Notes: generated by a model not told the origin, from the letters alone. A DNA stretch of 46,486 nucleotides from Candidatus Zixiibacteriota bacterium (GCA_030613505.1 JAUWLW010000023.1:1-46486), one strand, 5' to 3'. Numbered from the stretch's first letter, positions 31,945 through 40,450 are shown. A program made the numbers and translations.

Positions 31945-32876
31945 AGGTAGTCGTCGACGGCAGCGAGCTACAGGTACGGGCCGGCGCGCCCGTCGAGAGC
32001 GTATTGTCCGAAGGGCAAAGGCGGGCCGCCGGCGATGGCGCTTTATACGTCGTGGACGCCCGGGGCCAGCGCGTCGGCCTTAAGGGCGCTCTAACCGACG
32101 GCGGCGCGTATTTTACGGTAACGGTCGGCGCCAGGCCGCCGTCGGTCAACGCGTGCCTCGAGGCGTGGGAATCGCTTGAGGACGCGGCCCCGCTTCCGGC
32201 CGACCTGGTCAAATTCCTCGTCAGGCGTGCCGTAGCGACGGTTGGGAAGGCCGGCGGCGCCGCTTCCGTAGAGGGCACGGCGGCGTTCGCAGCCGCGACG
32301 GCGTTGCGCGAGGACGCCCCGGCGGTGTGGGCGTACGTCGCGGGCGAGGACGCTGCCGTAGCCGTCTATGCCGGCGGCAAAGCGCGCGTACGGGACGCGG
32401 CGCGGGATGTCGGCGCCGCGGTGGTCGCGACGCGCGACATCTTTACGTTTCGATCGGGCGCAACGACTTTCGATTACCTCGAAGGCGTGAACGTCGTAGA
32501 GGTCGGGACGACGAACAAAGTCAAATTAGCCGATTACGAAAGTAAATTCGCCGATGTCGACGCCGTCGTTGCTTGCCGGGCCGGTGATTTCGCGATAGAG
32601 GGATTTGTGGCGTCGCCCGATCCAGACGAATTGGCGGCGGCCGCGGCGGCGGCGGGCGTCGCTTTCGTAATTATATCGGCCGACGACGCGCTCTTCGACG
32701 AGCGCGGCGCGCCGCGGCGCTTGGCCGGCGACGTCGTCGTGTGGGCTACGCCGCGGGAAGCGCGGCCTTACGACCTCGTCTTCGCGGGCGGGGCCGGGTT
32801 CGTTAGTACAGCGGGCGACGCGGCTTTGTACGACGAGGCCGCGGCGGCGTTGTGGGCTTATTTAAAACAGAGGTAA
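31941..32876 (+). CDS. SelA-like pseudoenzyme with beta-grasp-like N-terminus
   Basis: 311 residues, no known function. The middle is clearly like SelA, selenocysteine synthase: FRSGATTFDYLEGVNVVEVG then TTNKVKLADYE, DFAIEGFVASPDPDELA. In SelA the corresponding LVEVGTTNRT and SNYxIxGFT segments form the PLP enzyme core. The SelA lysine segment GDKLLGGPQAG, which holds PLP, reads YDLVFAGGAGFVSTAGD here, without Lys, so catalysis is unlikely. The N-terminal SelA part is shortened, and residues 1-60 (VVVDGSELQVRAGAPVESVL) look like a beta-grasp fold. Coupled by ATGA to the 5'-nucleotidase gene. selB, selC and selD are not in the window. Confidence 0.6.
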   Translation: MKVVVDGSELQVRAGAPVESVLSEGQRRAAGDGALYVVDARGQRVGLKGALTDGGAYFTVTVGARPPSVNACLEAWESLEDAAPLPADLVKFLVRRAVATVGKAGGAASVEGTAAFAAATALREDAPAVWAYVAGEDAAVAVYAGGKARVRDAARDVGAAVVATRDIFTFRSGATTFDYLEGVNVVEVGTTNKVKLADYESKFADVDAVVACRAGDFAIEGFVASPDPDELAAAAAAAGVAFVIISADDALFDERGAPRRLAGDVVVWATPREARPYDLVFAGGAGFVSTAGDAALYDEAAAALWAYLKQR

Positions 32877-32887
32877 ATAAAAAACCA

Positions 32888-32902
32888 GCCGGCGAGGCCG
32901 GC
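32888..32902. other. GC hairpin between genes
   Basis: GCCGGC (32888-32893), GAG, GCCGGC (32897-32902). It lies 12 nt after the stop of the SelA-like gene, but only a short TTT follows, so it is at best a weak terminator or a processing/attenuation site. Confidence 0.3.
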
Positions 32903-32931
32903 GCGCGTTTCCGCGGAACGAAAGGGGTCTT

Positions 32932-33351
32932 ATGACCGTTTATAGCGATTCATTCGAACTTTCGTGTAAGGGCGACGCCGAAATCCACGACGTTACGGCC
33001 GAGGTAGTGCGACTCGTCGCGGCCTCGGGGATAAAGGATGGTATCGGCCTCGTGGCGTCGCCCGGGTCGACGGTCGGGATTACGACCGTCGAATACGAAC
33101 CCGGGTTGGTGTCGGACCTAAAAAACCTTTTCGAAAAGTTCGCGCCCAAGGGCGAGCGGTACGGCCACGACGCCCGTTGGGGCGACGGCAACGGCCACTC
33201 GCACGTACGCTCGTCGCTTCTGGGGCCGACGTTCGCGTTCCCGGTCGCCGGCGGCGGGCCGGCCTTGGGTACTTGGCAGCAGATAGTTTTCATCGATTTC
33301 GACAATAAAAAACGGCGCCGGGAAATCACGGTAACCGTCGTCGGCGACTAG
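32932..33351 (+). CDS. YjbQ/UPF0047 family protein
   Basis: 139-residue protein of the YjbQ (UPF0047) family, a small trimeric beta protein; family members have been linked to thiamine phosphate synthesis activity in vitro, but the true role is unsettled. Visible family features: DLKNLFEKFAP, Y-GHD, GNGHSHVRSSLLG (His89, His91) and LGTWQQIVFIDFDN. The His of the usual HTTAGI segment is replaced by Gly45 (PGSTVGITTVEYEPG), and the following NE is VE, so one family active-site residue is missing. ATG 32932 has AAGGGG upstream. It sits 55 nt after the SelA-like gene and 15 nt before the creatininase-family gene. Confidence 0.85.
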   Translation: MTVYSDSFELSCKGDAEIHDVTAEVVRLVAASGIKDGIGLVASPGSTVGITTVEYEPGLVSDLKNLFEKFAPKGERYGHDARWGDGNGHSHVRSSLLGPTFAFPVAGGGPALGTWQQIVFIDFDNKKRRREITVTVVGD

Positions 33352-33366
33352 GTTCCGGAGGAAAAT

Positions 33367-34122
33367 ATGGCCCAAGAGCCAGGTAACGCGCCGCGGTTGG
33401 CGGAGCTTAATTGGAAAGAATTCAGGAACATGGTGCCGGCCACGTACGACGGCGTCGTAATCCCCATAGGCACCGTCGAGGCGCACGGCGGCATCCCGCT
33501 CGGGACCGATATCATAATACCAGAGTACCTCGCCGAACGACTCGCCGCGCGGCTGAGTTTGATAATAGCGCCCACCGTAAACTACGGCGTTACGCGAAGC
33601 CTGCTGCCTTATCCCGGCTCACATACCGTTACGTCGGCGACGTTTAGGCAATACGTGACCGAAACGTTCGCGGGCTTCGGCCGGATGGGGTTCCGTAAGC
33701 TCGTCGTCGTGAACGGCCACGGCGGCCATATTAACGAGCTGAAAGAAGCCGCACAAGCCGCGTACGGCGACGCCGGCCTATTCAGCATCGTCCTTCATTG
33801 GTGGCTAATGGCGCCCGAGGCTAGCGAGGAGGTGTTCGGCGCCGAGGGTGGCCACGCCGCTGTGGAAGAGACCGCGGGCGTAGTCGCCGCGAGGCCCGAT
33901 TTGGTGAAGGCCGCCACGCTCGACGGTTTAAAGGCCGCTACGTACGACAAAGGGGTATTCCGGATGCCGTTCCCGCGGTCGGTAGGGGTGCGCGAGTCCG
34001 GCAAGGGGATGCCGTCGACCGACGTTAAGAAAGCGGAACGATATATGGCGCTGGTCGAAGAGCGCTGCGCCGAGGCGGTCGAAGAAGCGTTCGCCGGTTG
34101 GCGCGAAGAACTCGGAAAATAA
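33367..34122 (+). CDS. creatininase-family amidohydrolase
   Basis: 251-residue metal-dependent hydrolase of the creatininase superfamily. Metal-binding residues are in GTVEAHGGIPLGTD (Glu38, His40, Asp48), NGHGGH (116-121) and GGHAAVEET (His163, Glu167), all intact. The family includes creatininase, FAPy deformylase ArfB and the mycofactocin peptidase MftE; nothing here decides among them. ATG 33367 has GGAGG about 6 nt upstream. It lies between the YjbQ gene and ftcD, in the same direction, so the four genes may form one operon with possible links to one-carbon or formamide chemistry; that link is inferred from position only. Confidence 0.88.
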   Translation: MAQEPGNAPRLAELNWKEFRNMVPATYDGVVIPIGTVEAHGGIPLGTDIIIPEYLAERLAARLSLIIAPTVNYGVTRSLLPYPGSHTVTSATFRQYVTETFAGFGRMGFRKLVVVNGHGGHINELKEAAQAAYGDAGLFSIVLHWWLMAPEASEEVFGAEGGHAAVEETAGVVAARPDLVKAATLDGLKAATYDKGVFRMPFPRSVGVRESGKGMPSTDVKKAERYMALVEERCAEAVEEAFAGWREELGK

Positions 34123-34162
34123 GAGCTAATAAACTATAAAGGCGTTAGGAGGTTTCGTTCGT

Positions 34163-35071
34163 ATGGCCGAAATAATCGAATGCGTTCCCAACATCAGCGA
34201 AGGTACGAAACTGGAAGTTGTCGAAAAAGTAGCCGACCGGATACGGGCGGTGGATGGCGTGCGGCTCTTGAACGTCGCCCCCGACGCGACCCAGAACCGC
34301 ACCGTCTTTACGATGGTCGGCGACCGGAGCTCGCTCAAGGCGGCGGTGGAGGGGCTCTTCGACGAGACGCTTAAACACGTCGACCTCACCAAGCACAAGG
34401 GCGAACATCCCCGGATGGGCGCGGTGGACGTCGTGCCGTTCGTCCCCATCGTGGGGGCGACCACCGACGATTGCGTTGAACTCTCGCGCGAAGTGGGCGA
34501 GATGATAGCGACTAAGTTCAACGTTCCCGTCTATTTATACGAAGATAGCGCGACTGCGCCTGGCCGTAAGAACCTGGCGAAAGTACGCAAAGGTCAATTC
34601 GAAGGTTTCTTTGAGAAGATCAAAGACCCGGCATGGAAGCCCGACTTCGGCCCCGCCGAAGTGCATCCCACGGCCGGTTGCACCGCGGTTAGCGCGAGGG
34701 CGTTCCTTATCGCTTTTAACGTCAACTTAGGTACGAATCGGTTAGAAGTAGCGGAGAAGATCGCTAACGAGGTGCGCTTCCTCGGCGGCGGCCTTCGATT
34801 CATCAAGGCCAAAGGTTTCGCAACCGACGACCCCAACGTGGCGCAGGTTTCGATGAACCTCACCAATTACGAAAAAACGCCCATCTTCCGCGTAGTGGAA
34901 CTGATACGACGTGAGGCGGCGCGTTACGGCGTATCCATTGTCAACACCGAACTTATAGGTATGTCGCCGTTGCAGGCGCTGCTCGATTGCGCGGCTTGGT
35001 ACTTGCAGATGGACGACTTCAAGCGTGAGCAGGTCCTCGAAGCTCAAATATTCGAAGGGTCGTCGGATTAG
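34163..35071 (+). CDS. ftcD: glutamate formimidoyltransferase
   Basis: 302-residue enzyme that transfers the formimino group of N-formiminoglutamate to tetrahydrofolate, the last step of one histidine breakdown route. It has the family start IIECVPNISEGTK, HKGEHPRMGAVDVVPFVP with catalytic His82 (same number as in the mammalian enzyme), YLYEDSATAPGRKNLA, the linker VHPTAGCTAVSARAFLIAFN, and VSMNLTNYEKTP. Only the transferase half is present; the cyclodeaminase domain of animal FTCD is absent, as in most bacteria. AGGAGG lies 10 nt upstream of ATG 34163. Other histidine utilisation genes (hutH, hutU, hutI) are not in the window. Confidence 0.93.
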   Translation: MAEIIECVPNISEGTKLEVVEKVADRIRAVDGVRLLNVAPDATQNRTVFTMVGDRSSLKAAVEGLFDETLKHVDLTKHKGEHPRMGAVDVVPFVPIVGATTDDCVELSREVGEMIATKFNVPVYLYEDSATAPGRKNLAKVRKGQFEGFFEKIKDPAWKPDFGPAEVHPTAGCTAVSARAFLIAFNVNLGTNRLEVAEKIANEVRFLGGGLRFIKAKGFATDDPNVAQVSMNLTNYEKTPIFRVVELIRREAARYGVSIVNTELIGMSPLQALLDCAAWYLQMDDFKREQVLEAQIFEGSSD

Positions 35072-35089
35072 AGGCGTATCGTTGCGGTT

Positions 35090-38000
35090 ATGCTGTGTCC
35101 TTCGTGCCATGCTACGGTAGGGGCCGACGCCAACTTTTGCCCCGCGTGCGGCGCCCCTACGGGGGGCGCCCGCGGTTACGGCGTCGAGTTGCGCGAGGTC
35201 GCTTGCCTGGCGGGTGACGTTCAAGGATTGGCGAAACTCGTGGGTAGGATACCTACGCCGCAAGTTTCCGGGTATGTGGCCGAGTGTATGGGAACCCTTG
35301 ACGACACGTGCGCGGCGCACGGGGGTACGGTGATTAGCAGGCACAGCGCGGGCCTTACGGCTATTTTCGGCGCGCCCGTGGCCAGGGAGCGGGAAGTGGA
35401 GCTTGCCGTGCGTGCCGCCTTTGCGTCGCGCGATTGCATAGCCAACATCTCGGAGCGGTTATACGCCGCTTCCGGCCAAAACGTCGCTGGCCGGTTCGCG
35501 ATAGATTTCGGCGTCGTAAGAGTGGGCGCCAACGTCGCCGCCACGGATTACGTGGCCTTGGGTTCGACGGTAGAAAATGCCGCGCGCTTGCGAAACAACG
35601 CTCGGCCGAATACGGTTTTATTGAGTGCCGCGGCGGCGGATCAGGTGCGGCGGTTGTTTACGATGAAGCCGGTGGCGCTCGGCGCGACTACCGCCGAAGG
35701 CCTTACCGAAACCGGTTTTATCGTTGAAGGGTTCGCGGATTCGCTTGCGGGCGTAGCGCCGTCGCGTAAAGTATTCGTCGGCCGGCGCGAGGAATTGTCG
35801 GAATTGCGCCACGCTTTGGATGAACTCCGGGCGGGGCGCGGCGCGGCGGTGGGTATTTCGGGCGGCCCGGGGATAGGCAAAACGCGCCTCGTGTTGGAGG
35901 CGTTGGCCGGCGTCGAAGACGTACGCGTCTTCGTGGGTAAATGTTTACCCGTAACGGTCGAGGTTTCGTACGCCGCGTTTCGGGGTCCGTTGAGCGACGC
36001 GCTGTCGCGCTACTCCGGCAAGAGCCACCTCGAACGGGCCGAGAGCCTCCTCCGCGCCGCCAAGCCGGAGCTGTTAGAGGCGGCACCTCTCTTGAGCGCG
36101 GTCCTGGAGCGACAGCCTCTGGAGTCCTCTATTACGGAGCAGCTTAGGGGCGTAGCGCGGTTCGAACGACTTTACGAGTTATTCGAAGCTGTTTGGGTCG
36201 ATGTGGCCGCGAGCGCGCCTACGGTATTGGTGCTCGAAGACGCCCAATGGGCGTCGAATGCTGATTTCCTACTCCTCTCGCGTTTCGCCTCGCGCGTCCG
36301 TAAGCTTCCGTTATTGTTAATCATAACGGCGCGCGAGCCGGAGGTTCTGCGGCGCGTTACCGCGGACGTCGTCGAGTTGCCGCCGTTGGCGGACGCCGAC
36401 GTTGCAGAGCTGGTTCGCGCTTTAATTCCGCGCGAGCGCCTGGCTCCGGAGTTGCTGCAGCGTATAATCACGTGGGCGAAGGGCAACCCTCTTTACTGCG
36501 AGGAAGTAGCGGCGGCGTTTTTAACCCGCGGCGCGGGGGAGGCCTTCAAGCCGCCGGCATCGGTTAAGGCCGCGGCCCGGGCGCGCGCCGATAGGTTGAG
36601 CCCGGAAGCTTTGAAGGTGGGGAAGATAGCGACTTGCGCCGGGTTGGAGGGCGAGCTGGCGTTGGTGCGCGACGTGGCGCCCGCGGAAATCGCCGAAGTC
36701 GTGGACGAGCTGATCGCCGAGCTTGAGCGAAGCGGGATACTAACCGTTTCGGGGGGAAGTTTCTCGTTCGTCCACGACGTTACGCGAGAGGTTTTATACG
36801 AGTCTCTGGTTAAGAAGGAACGGACCGCGATCTTTTCCGCTATCGCGCGCGCGACCGAAAGAAGGGGTGCCGAGCCGGGTATGGTGGCGCACTACCTTTT
36901 GGAGGCCGGCCGGAATCGGGAAGCGGTCGAGCATCTCAAGGAAGCGGGAGATAGGGCGGCGGGAGCTTACGCGTTGTTGGAAGCGATATCCCATTATCAA
37001 CGTGCGTTCGATTGTCTTCGCGACGTGAGCCCGGCCGACGCCGCTTTGAGGATGGAGTTAATAGAGGGGTTTTCTTCTTGTCTTCTAGACTACGCCGACC
37101 CCAGGCGTGCCCTTGAGCTAATCGAGGAAGAGCTGAAGTATGCCGAAACACCGGTTGCGAGGGCGAAATTATTATGCTTGGCCGGAAAAGGTTATAGCGA
37201 CTTGGGGGAGAACCGCAAAGCGCGGCTATACCTGGAGGACGCGCGTAATATCTATAACGCTTTGAACGAGCCCCTTATGGAAGCGGAGACGCTCCATTCG
37301 CTGGTTAAGGTTTTAGTTTTTTTAGGCGACGAAGGGGCGCGCCGTCGGGCGATAGCCGAGGCGTTGGCGCGGTTCACCGAGGCCGGCGACGACGTCGGCA
37401 TAGCGCGCTGTTATAATATTATAGGGTCCGACTATTTGAACGCCGATGAGCCGGAGCGGGCGTTGGAGTATTTCCAAGATGCGCTTTATATTTGGCAACA
37501 GGGCGGCGACCTCCCGGGCCAGGCTATCGCTTTGACCAACTTGGGGTTCGCCCATTACCTTTTGGGGCGTTATCACGACGCAGTAGGGTTTGCCGAACGG
37601 GCGTTGGAGATAACGCGGCGTATCGGCACGCGCCGGACGCAGGCGGCCGCAGTATGCAATCTCGTCGCTTATTATATGTACCTCGAGCCGTCAAAGGCCG
37701 ACGAATACGGCCGGGAGGCCGTAGCGTTAGCCGTGGATATCCCCGACTACGAGATTTTGTCCGGGGCGCATATTAACTTGGGTGAGCTCGAGCGCTGCCG
37801 CGGCCGGTGGGAAGCGGCTCGCGGGCACGTAACGGAGGCGTTGGAAGCGGCCCGTAAGATCGAGTCGACGCCGCATAAGTTTTACGCCGAATTGTTGGGG
37901 GCAAAGGCGGAATTAGACGCCGGCGCGCACGACTCGGAGGAATTCCGGCGTCATTACGAGGCGGTTTTCACGCTCGAGCCTCCGTCCCGGGAGACTGCCG

Positions 38001-38398
38001 CGCTCGTACGGGCCAACCTCGACGCCGACCTGGCGTTGGCGCGGCAGGACGCCGAACGCGCGGCGGAACTGGTAGGCGAGCTGGCGGCGACGGTGGCCGC
38101 GGCGAAAAAAGCCGAAGAGGTGCATGAGGGCCGCTTGCGGCTCGGCGAGCTTAAACTATTTCTGGGGGACGCGGCCGCCGCAGCGGCCGAATTCGAATGG
38201 GTAATGCGGCAGACGGACGGCCGGGATTTCTTACATTGGCCGCGCGCCGCCTTCCGTTTGGCGCAGGCCTGCGTCGCATCGGGGCGCCGCGGCGACGCCG
38301 CCAACTACCTCGAGTTGGCTGAAAGTGTATTTCGTAAATACGATTGGTTATATTGGTCGGATCGCGTGACCCGTTTCCGGGAAGAAGCAGAGCTTTAA
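35090..38398 (+). CDS. zinc ribbon-pseudocyclase-ATPase-TPR regulator
   Basis: 1102-residue cytoplasmic multidomain protein. Residues 1-23: zinc ribbon CPSC...CPAC. About 35-210: class III nucleotide cyclase-like domain (AGDVQGLAKLVG, TAIFGAPVARE, IDFGVVRVG, DYVALGSTVENAARL). Asp43 fits the first metal ligand, but the second GDG is S86-A87-G88, so the second metal Asp is lost and cyclase activity is unlikely. About 225-600: AAA16/STAND-like ATPase with Walker A GGPGIGKT (Lys264) and Walker B VLVLEDAQWA (Glu383/Asp384). From about 640: TPR-like repeats (AIALTNLGFAHYLLGRYHDA). This architecture is known from signalling ATPases of unknown input. It starts at ATG 35090, 18 nt after ftcD, with a weak ribosome site. 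Confidence 0.88.
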   Translation: MLCPSCHATVGADANFCPACGAPTGGARGYGVELREVACLAGDVQGLAKLVGRIPTPQVSGYVAECMGTLDDTCAAHGGTVISRHSAGLTAIFGAPVAREREVELAVRAAFASRDCIANISERLYAASGQNVAGRFAIDFGVVRVGANVAATDYVALGSTVENAARLRNNARPNTVLLSAAAADQVRRLFTMKPVALGATTAEGLTETGFIVEGFADSLAGVAPSRKVFVGRREELSELRHALDELRAGRGAAVGISGGPGIGKTRLVLEALAGVEDVRVFVGKCLPVTVEVSYAAFRGPLSDALSRYSGKSHLERAESLLRAAKPELLEAAPLLSAVLERQPLESSITEQLRGVARFERLYELFEAVWVDVAASAPTVLVLEDAQWASNADFLLLSRFASRVRKLPLLLIITAREPEVLRRVTADVVELPPLADADVAELVRALIPRERLAPELLQRIITWAKGNPLYCEEVAAAFLTRGAGEAFKPPASVKAAARARADRLSPEALKVGKIATCAGLEGELALVRDVAPAEIAEVVDELIAELERSGILTVSGGSFSFVHDVTREVLYESLVKKERTAIFSAIARATERRGAEPGMVAHYLLEAGRNREAVEHLKEAGDRAAGAYALLEAISHYQRAFDCLRDVSPADAALRMELIEGFSSCLLDYADPRRALELIEEELKYAETPVARAKLLCLAGKGYSDLGENRKARLYLEDARNIYNALNEPLMEAETLHSLVKVLVFLGDEGARRRAIAEALARFTEAGDDVGIARCYNIIGSDYLNADEPERALEYFQDALYIWQQGGDLPGQAIALTNLGFAHYLLGRYHDAVGFAERALEITRRIGTRRTQAAAVCNLVAYYMYLEPSKADEYGREAVALAVDIPDYEILSGAHINLGELERCRGRWEAARGHVTEALEAARKIESTPHKFYAELLGAKAELDAGAHDSEEFRRHYEAVFTLEPPSRETAALVRANLDADLALARQDAERAAELVGELAATVAAAKKAEEVHEGRLRLGELKLFLGDAAAAAAEFEWVMRQTDGRDFLHWPRAAFRLAQACVASGRRGDAANYLELAESVFRKYDWLYWSDRVTRFREEAEL

Positions 38399-38412
38399 GG
38401 AGCGCGCTAAAT

Positions 38413-38679
38413 ATGAAGATTTTCATTACAGCATTCGGTTTGATATTACTTGCCGAACTCGGCGACAAAACGCAACTTGCGGCTATAATGATGGCTTCGC
38501 AAACCGGTAAGCCGTAGCACGTATTTTTCGGCGCCGCGTTGGCTATGGCGGCGGTGACGTTCATCGGCGTCTTCCTGGGAGTGGGTTTAGCCAAGGTAGT
38601 CCCGACGGCGATTATCCAGAGAGCGGCCGGCGTTCTCTTCGTCGCCGTCGGCGCTTTGATTTTTTTCGGTAAGTTTTAA
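38413..38679 (+). pseudogene. half-size GDT1/UPF0016 transporter with in-frame amber
   Basis: 88 codons starting at ATG 38413 (AAGGAG 10 nt upstream) that encode one UPF0016 unit: a helix with the signature ELGDKTQLAAIMMAS, then VFFGAALAMAAVTFIGVFLG and AAGVLFVAVGALIFFGKF. GDT1/TMEM165 proteins carry two such units and move Mn2+/Ca2+ for H+; bacteria also have single-unit forms. Codon 35 is TAG (38515-38517), exactly between the two halves, with the rest of the frame intact. One G to A change from TGG (Trp) would explain it. TAG is the ordinary stop of mraZ, ftsZ and others here, so recoding is unlikely; recent inactivation or a sequencing error fits better. Confidence 0.8.
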
Positions 38680-38699
38680 GTGGATGCTGGGAAAATGAG

Positions 38700-38729
38700 A
38701 AGGCGGCCTCGCGGCCGCCTTTCTTTTTT
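38700..38729 (+). terminator. Rho-independent terminator
   Basis: Stem AAGGCGGCC (38700-38708)/GGCCGCCTT (38713-38721), loop TCGC, then TTCTTTTTT. It ends the plus-strand run that finishes with the GDT1 remnant. Its core GGCC-TCGC-GGCC is the same as in the terminator at 11-35. The convergent carbamoyltransferase gene ends at 38741. Confidence 0.9.
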
Positions 38730-38740
38730 ATGTGGGCGGG

Positions 38741-40450
38741 TCACTTCCGCTGGACGAGGTAGGGCCCCAACGCCAGCGCGTCCAGGCTGGAGCGGAGGAA
38801 AACCTCCACCGCTTCCTCCGGCTTGTAGACGATGGGGTAGCCGTGGAGATTAAAAGACGTATTGAGGATTATACCGCGGCCGGTCGCTTCCTCGAAGGAC
38901 TTGAGCACGCGGTAGTAACGCGCGTTCCAATCTTCGAATACTTCCTGCGGCCGCGTTGTTTTGTCGTACGGATGGGTGGCCGCGCGGTACTCGTCGCGTC
39001 GGGCGGTGGAGTCGAAGGCCATGATCATATACGGTGCCGCCATAGCTTTGGGTTTAACGGCGTACTCCTCGGCTCGTTCGGCTAAAACCGACGGCGCGAA
39101 CGGCATCCAGAAGTCGCGGCTTTTTATCATATCGTTTATTTTGGGAATGACGGCCATGTCGGTGGGGTCGGCCAGGATGGAACGATTACCGAGTGCGCGG
39201 GCGCCGAACTCCATCCGGCCGGCGTAGCGCGCCGCGATTTTTCCCGCTCCCACCAGCCGGCCCAATTCCCAATCTATGTCTTCCGGTTCGGAGACCGTCA
39301 CGTTGTCGGCGCGCTTTACTGCGACGAGGGCGCGCTCGCAATCCACGTCGCCGAATTCGCCGCCGAAGTAGATCGGTCCGAGGTATGGAATGTCGGTGGC
39401 CAGACCGGCGCGGCGCCGCTCCTCGTCGTATACGGCGTAACAGGCCCCGATAGTATTGGATTCGTCGCCGCACGACGGCATTACGAAAAGCTCCTCCACT
39501 TCCGGAAGGTCGTAAACGACTTTGTTCACCTTCACGTTCATGAAGACGCCGCCGGAGAGCGCGATTCGTTTTATACCCGTTTCGCGGATGCAGTTCGCGA
39601 CCCATTCCGCGAGTGCTTTTTCTGCAAGGAGTTGGATGGACGCGCTGGCGTTGTCGAAGCGCGTAAGGCCCAGGCGTCTCTTCATGTATTTGAAGGATTG
39701 GTAGGCGTCGGGCAGGCCGTCGGCGCGCTCCCACGTCACGCCGTGTACGTTGAGGAGGCCGGCGAAGCAGTCTTCCTCGGGGCGGGAGGTGACGCGGCGC
39801 TGGCCGTAGGGGGCCATCCCCATAACTTTATGCTCGTCTTCCAACGGCATCATGCCCAGAAGCGTCGTCGCCATGGCATATATAATGCCTAGTGAGTTGG
39901 TCTCATGGACGGCGGCGATACGTTCGATCTTGCCGTCTTGGCCTACGTTGACGGTGGCGCATAGGTCGTCGCCGGAACCGTCGCAGGTCAGGATAAGAAC
40001 GGGCCCCTCTCGCCACGGCGAGCACCAATAAGCCGCGTATGCGTGCGAGCTGTGGTGTTCAACGAAGCGGACTTGTTTCTCGTCGAAGCCGAGGCGTACG
40101 GCGTCCGCGACTCGGGCGGCGCGCCGGCGCTTGCGGAAGTATCTGTTTACGGGCGTACGCCTAAGGAATTTCCTGACCGCGGCGCGGGGACTCGATGCTT
40201 GGCGGAACGAGGCCATGAGTTCTCCCCGCGTACGGGAGTAGGGTTGGTGTTCGCCGTTGAAGGCTACGACGTCGACGTCATTCTCGGAGCAGCCGGCTAT
40301 TCTAAGGCACTCGGCTATCGCGCTTTCGGGGAAACAATCTATATTTTTAACGCGGACGAGCCTTTCTTCGGATATCGCCGCGACGACGCGGCCATCTTCG
40401 ACGAGCGCCGCGGTAGCGTTATGGCCGTCGTGTATACCTAATACCTTCAT
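38741..40450 (-). CDS. NodU/CmcH-family carbamoyltransferase
   Basis: 569-residue O-carbamoyltransferase. The N-terminal Kae1-like domain has VLGIHDGHNATAAL, ISEERLVRVK, and the metal-binding HHSSHAYAAYWCSPW; LTCDGSGDDLCATV and ALSGGVFMNVKVN follow. The C-terminal YrdC-like domain, which makes carbamoyl adenylate, has GRMEFGARALGNRSILADP, MPFAPSVL and ILNTSFNLHGYPIVY. Family members transfer carbamoyl from carbamoyl phosphate to sugars, Nod factors or antibiotics; the acceptor is not evident, but a surface polysaccharide is plausible. I start at ATG 40450 (GGAGAAG just upstream) and not at an in-frame ATG 42 nt earlier, because the family begins with VLGIHDGHN. Divergent from the PfkB-type kinase. 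Confidence 0.92.
   Translation of the reverse strand: MKVLGIHDGHNATAALVEDGRVVAAISEERLVRVKNIDCFPESAIAECLRIAGCSENDVDVVAFNGEHQPYSRTRGELMASFRQASSPRAAVRKFLRRTPVNRYFRKRRRAARVADAVRLGFDEKQVRFVEHHSSHAYAAYWCSPWREGPVLILTCDGSGDDLCATVNVGQDGKIERIAAVHETNSLGIIYAMATTLLGMMPLEDEHKVMGMAPYGQRRVTSRPEEDCFAGLLNVHGVTWERADGLPDAYQSFKYMKRRLGLTRFDNASASIQLLAEKALAEWVANCIRETGIKRIALSGGVFMNVKVNKVVYDLPEVEELFVMPSCGDESNTIGACYAVYDEERRRAGLATDIPYLGPIYFGGEFGDVDCERALVAVKRADNVTVSEPEDIDWELGRLVGAGKIAARYAGRMEFGARALGNRSILADPTDMAVIPKINDMIKSRDFWMPFAPSVLAERAEEYAVKPKAMAAPYMIMAFDSTARRDEYRAATHPYDKTTRPQEVFEDWNARYYRVLKSFEEATGRGIILNTSFNLHGYPIVYKPEEAVEVFLRSSLDALALGPYLVQRK

Noticed and set aside
32888-32902. GC hairpin as a clear terminator
   Set aside because: It has no T run. 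It is listed only as a weak hairpin.
38515-38517. Amber codon read as pyrrolysine or by general stop reassignment
   Set aside because: Several conserved genes here (mraZ, ftsZ, UbiB-like, kinase) end in TAG at the right place, and no pyl genes are visible. A simple Trp to stop change explains it better.
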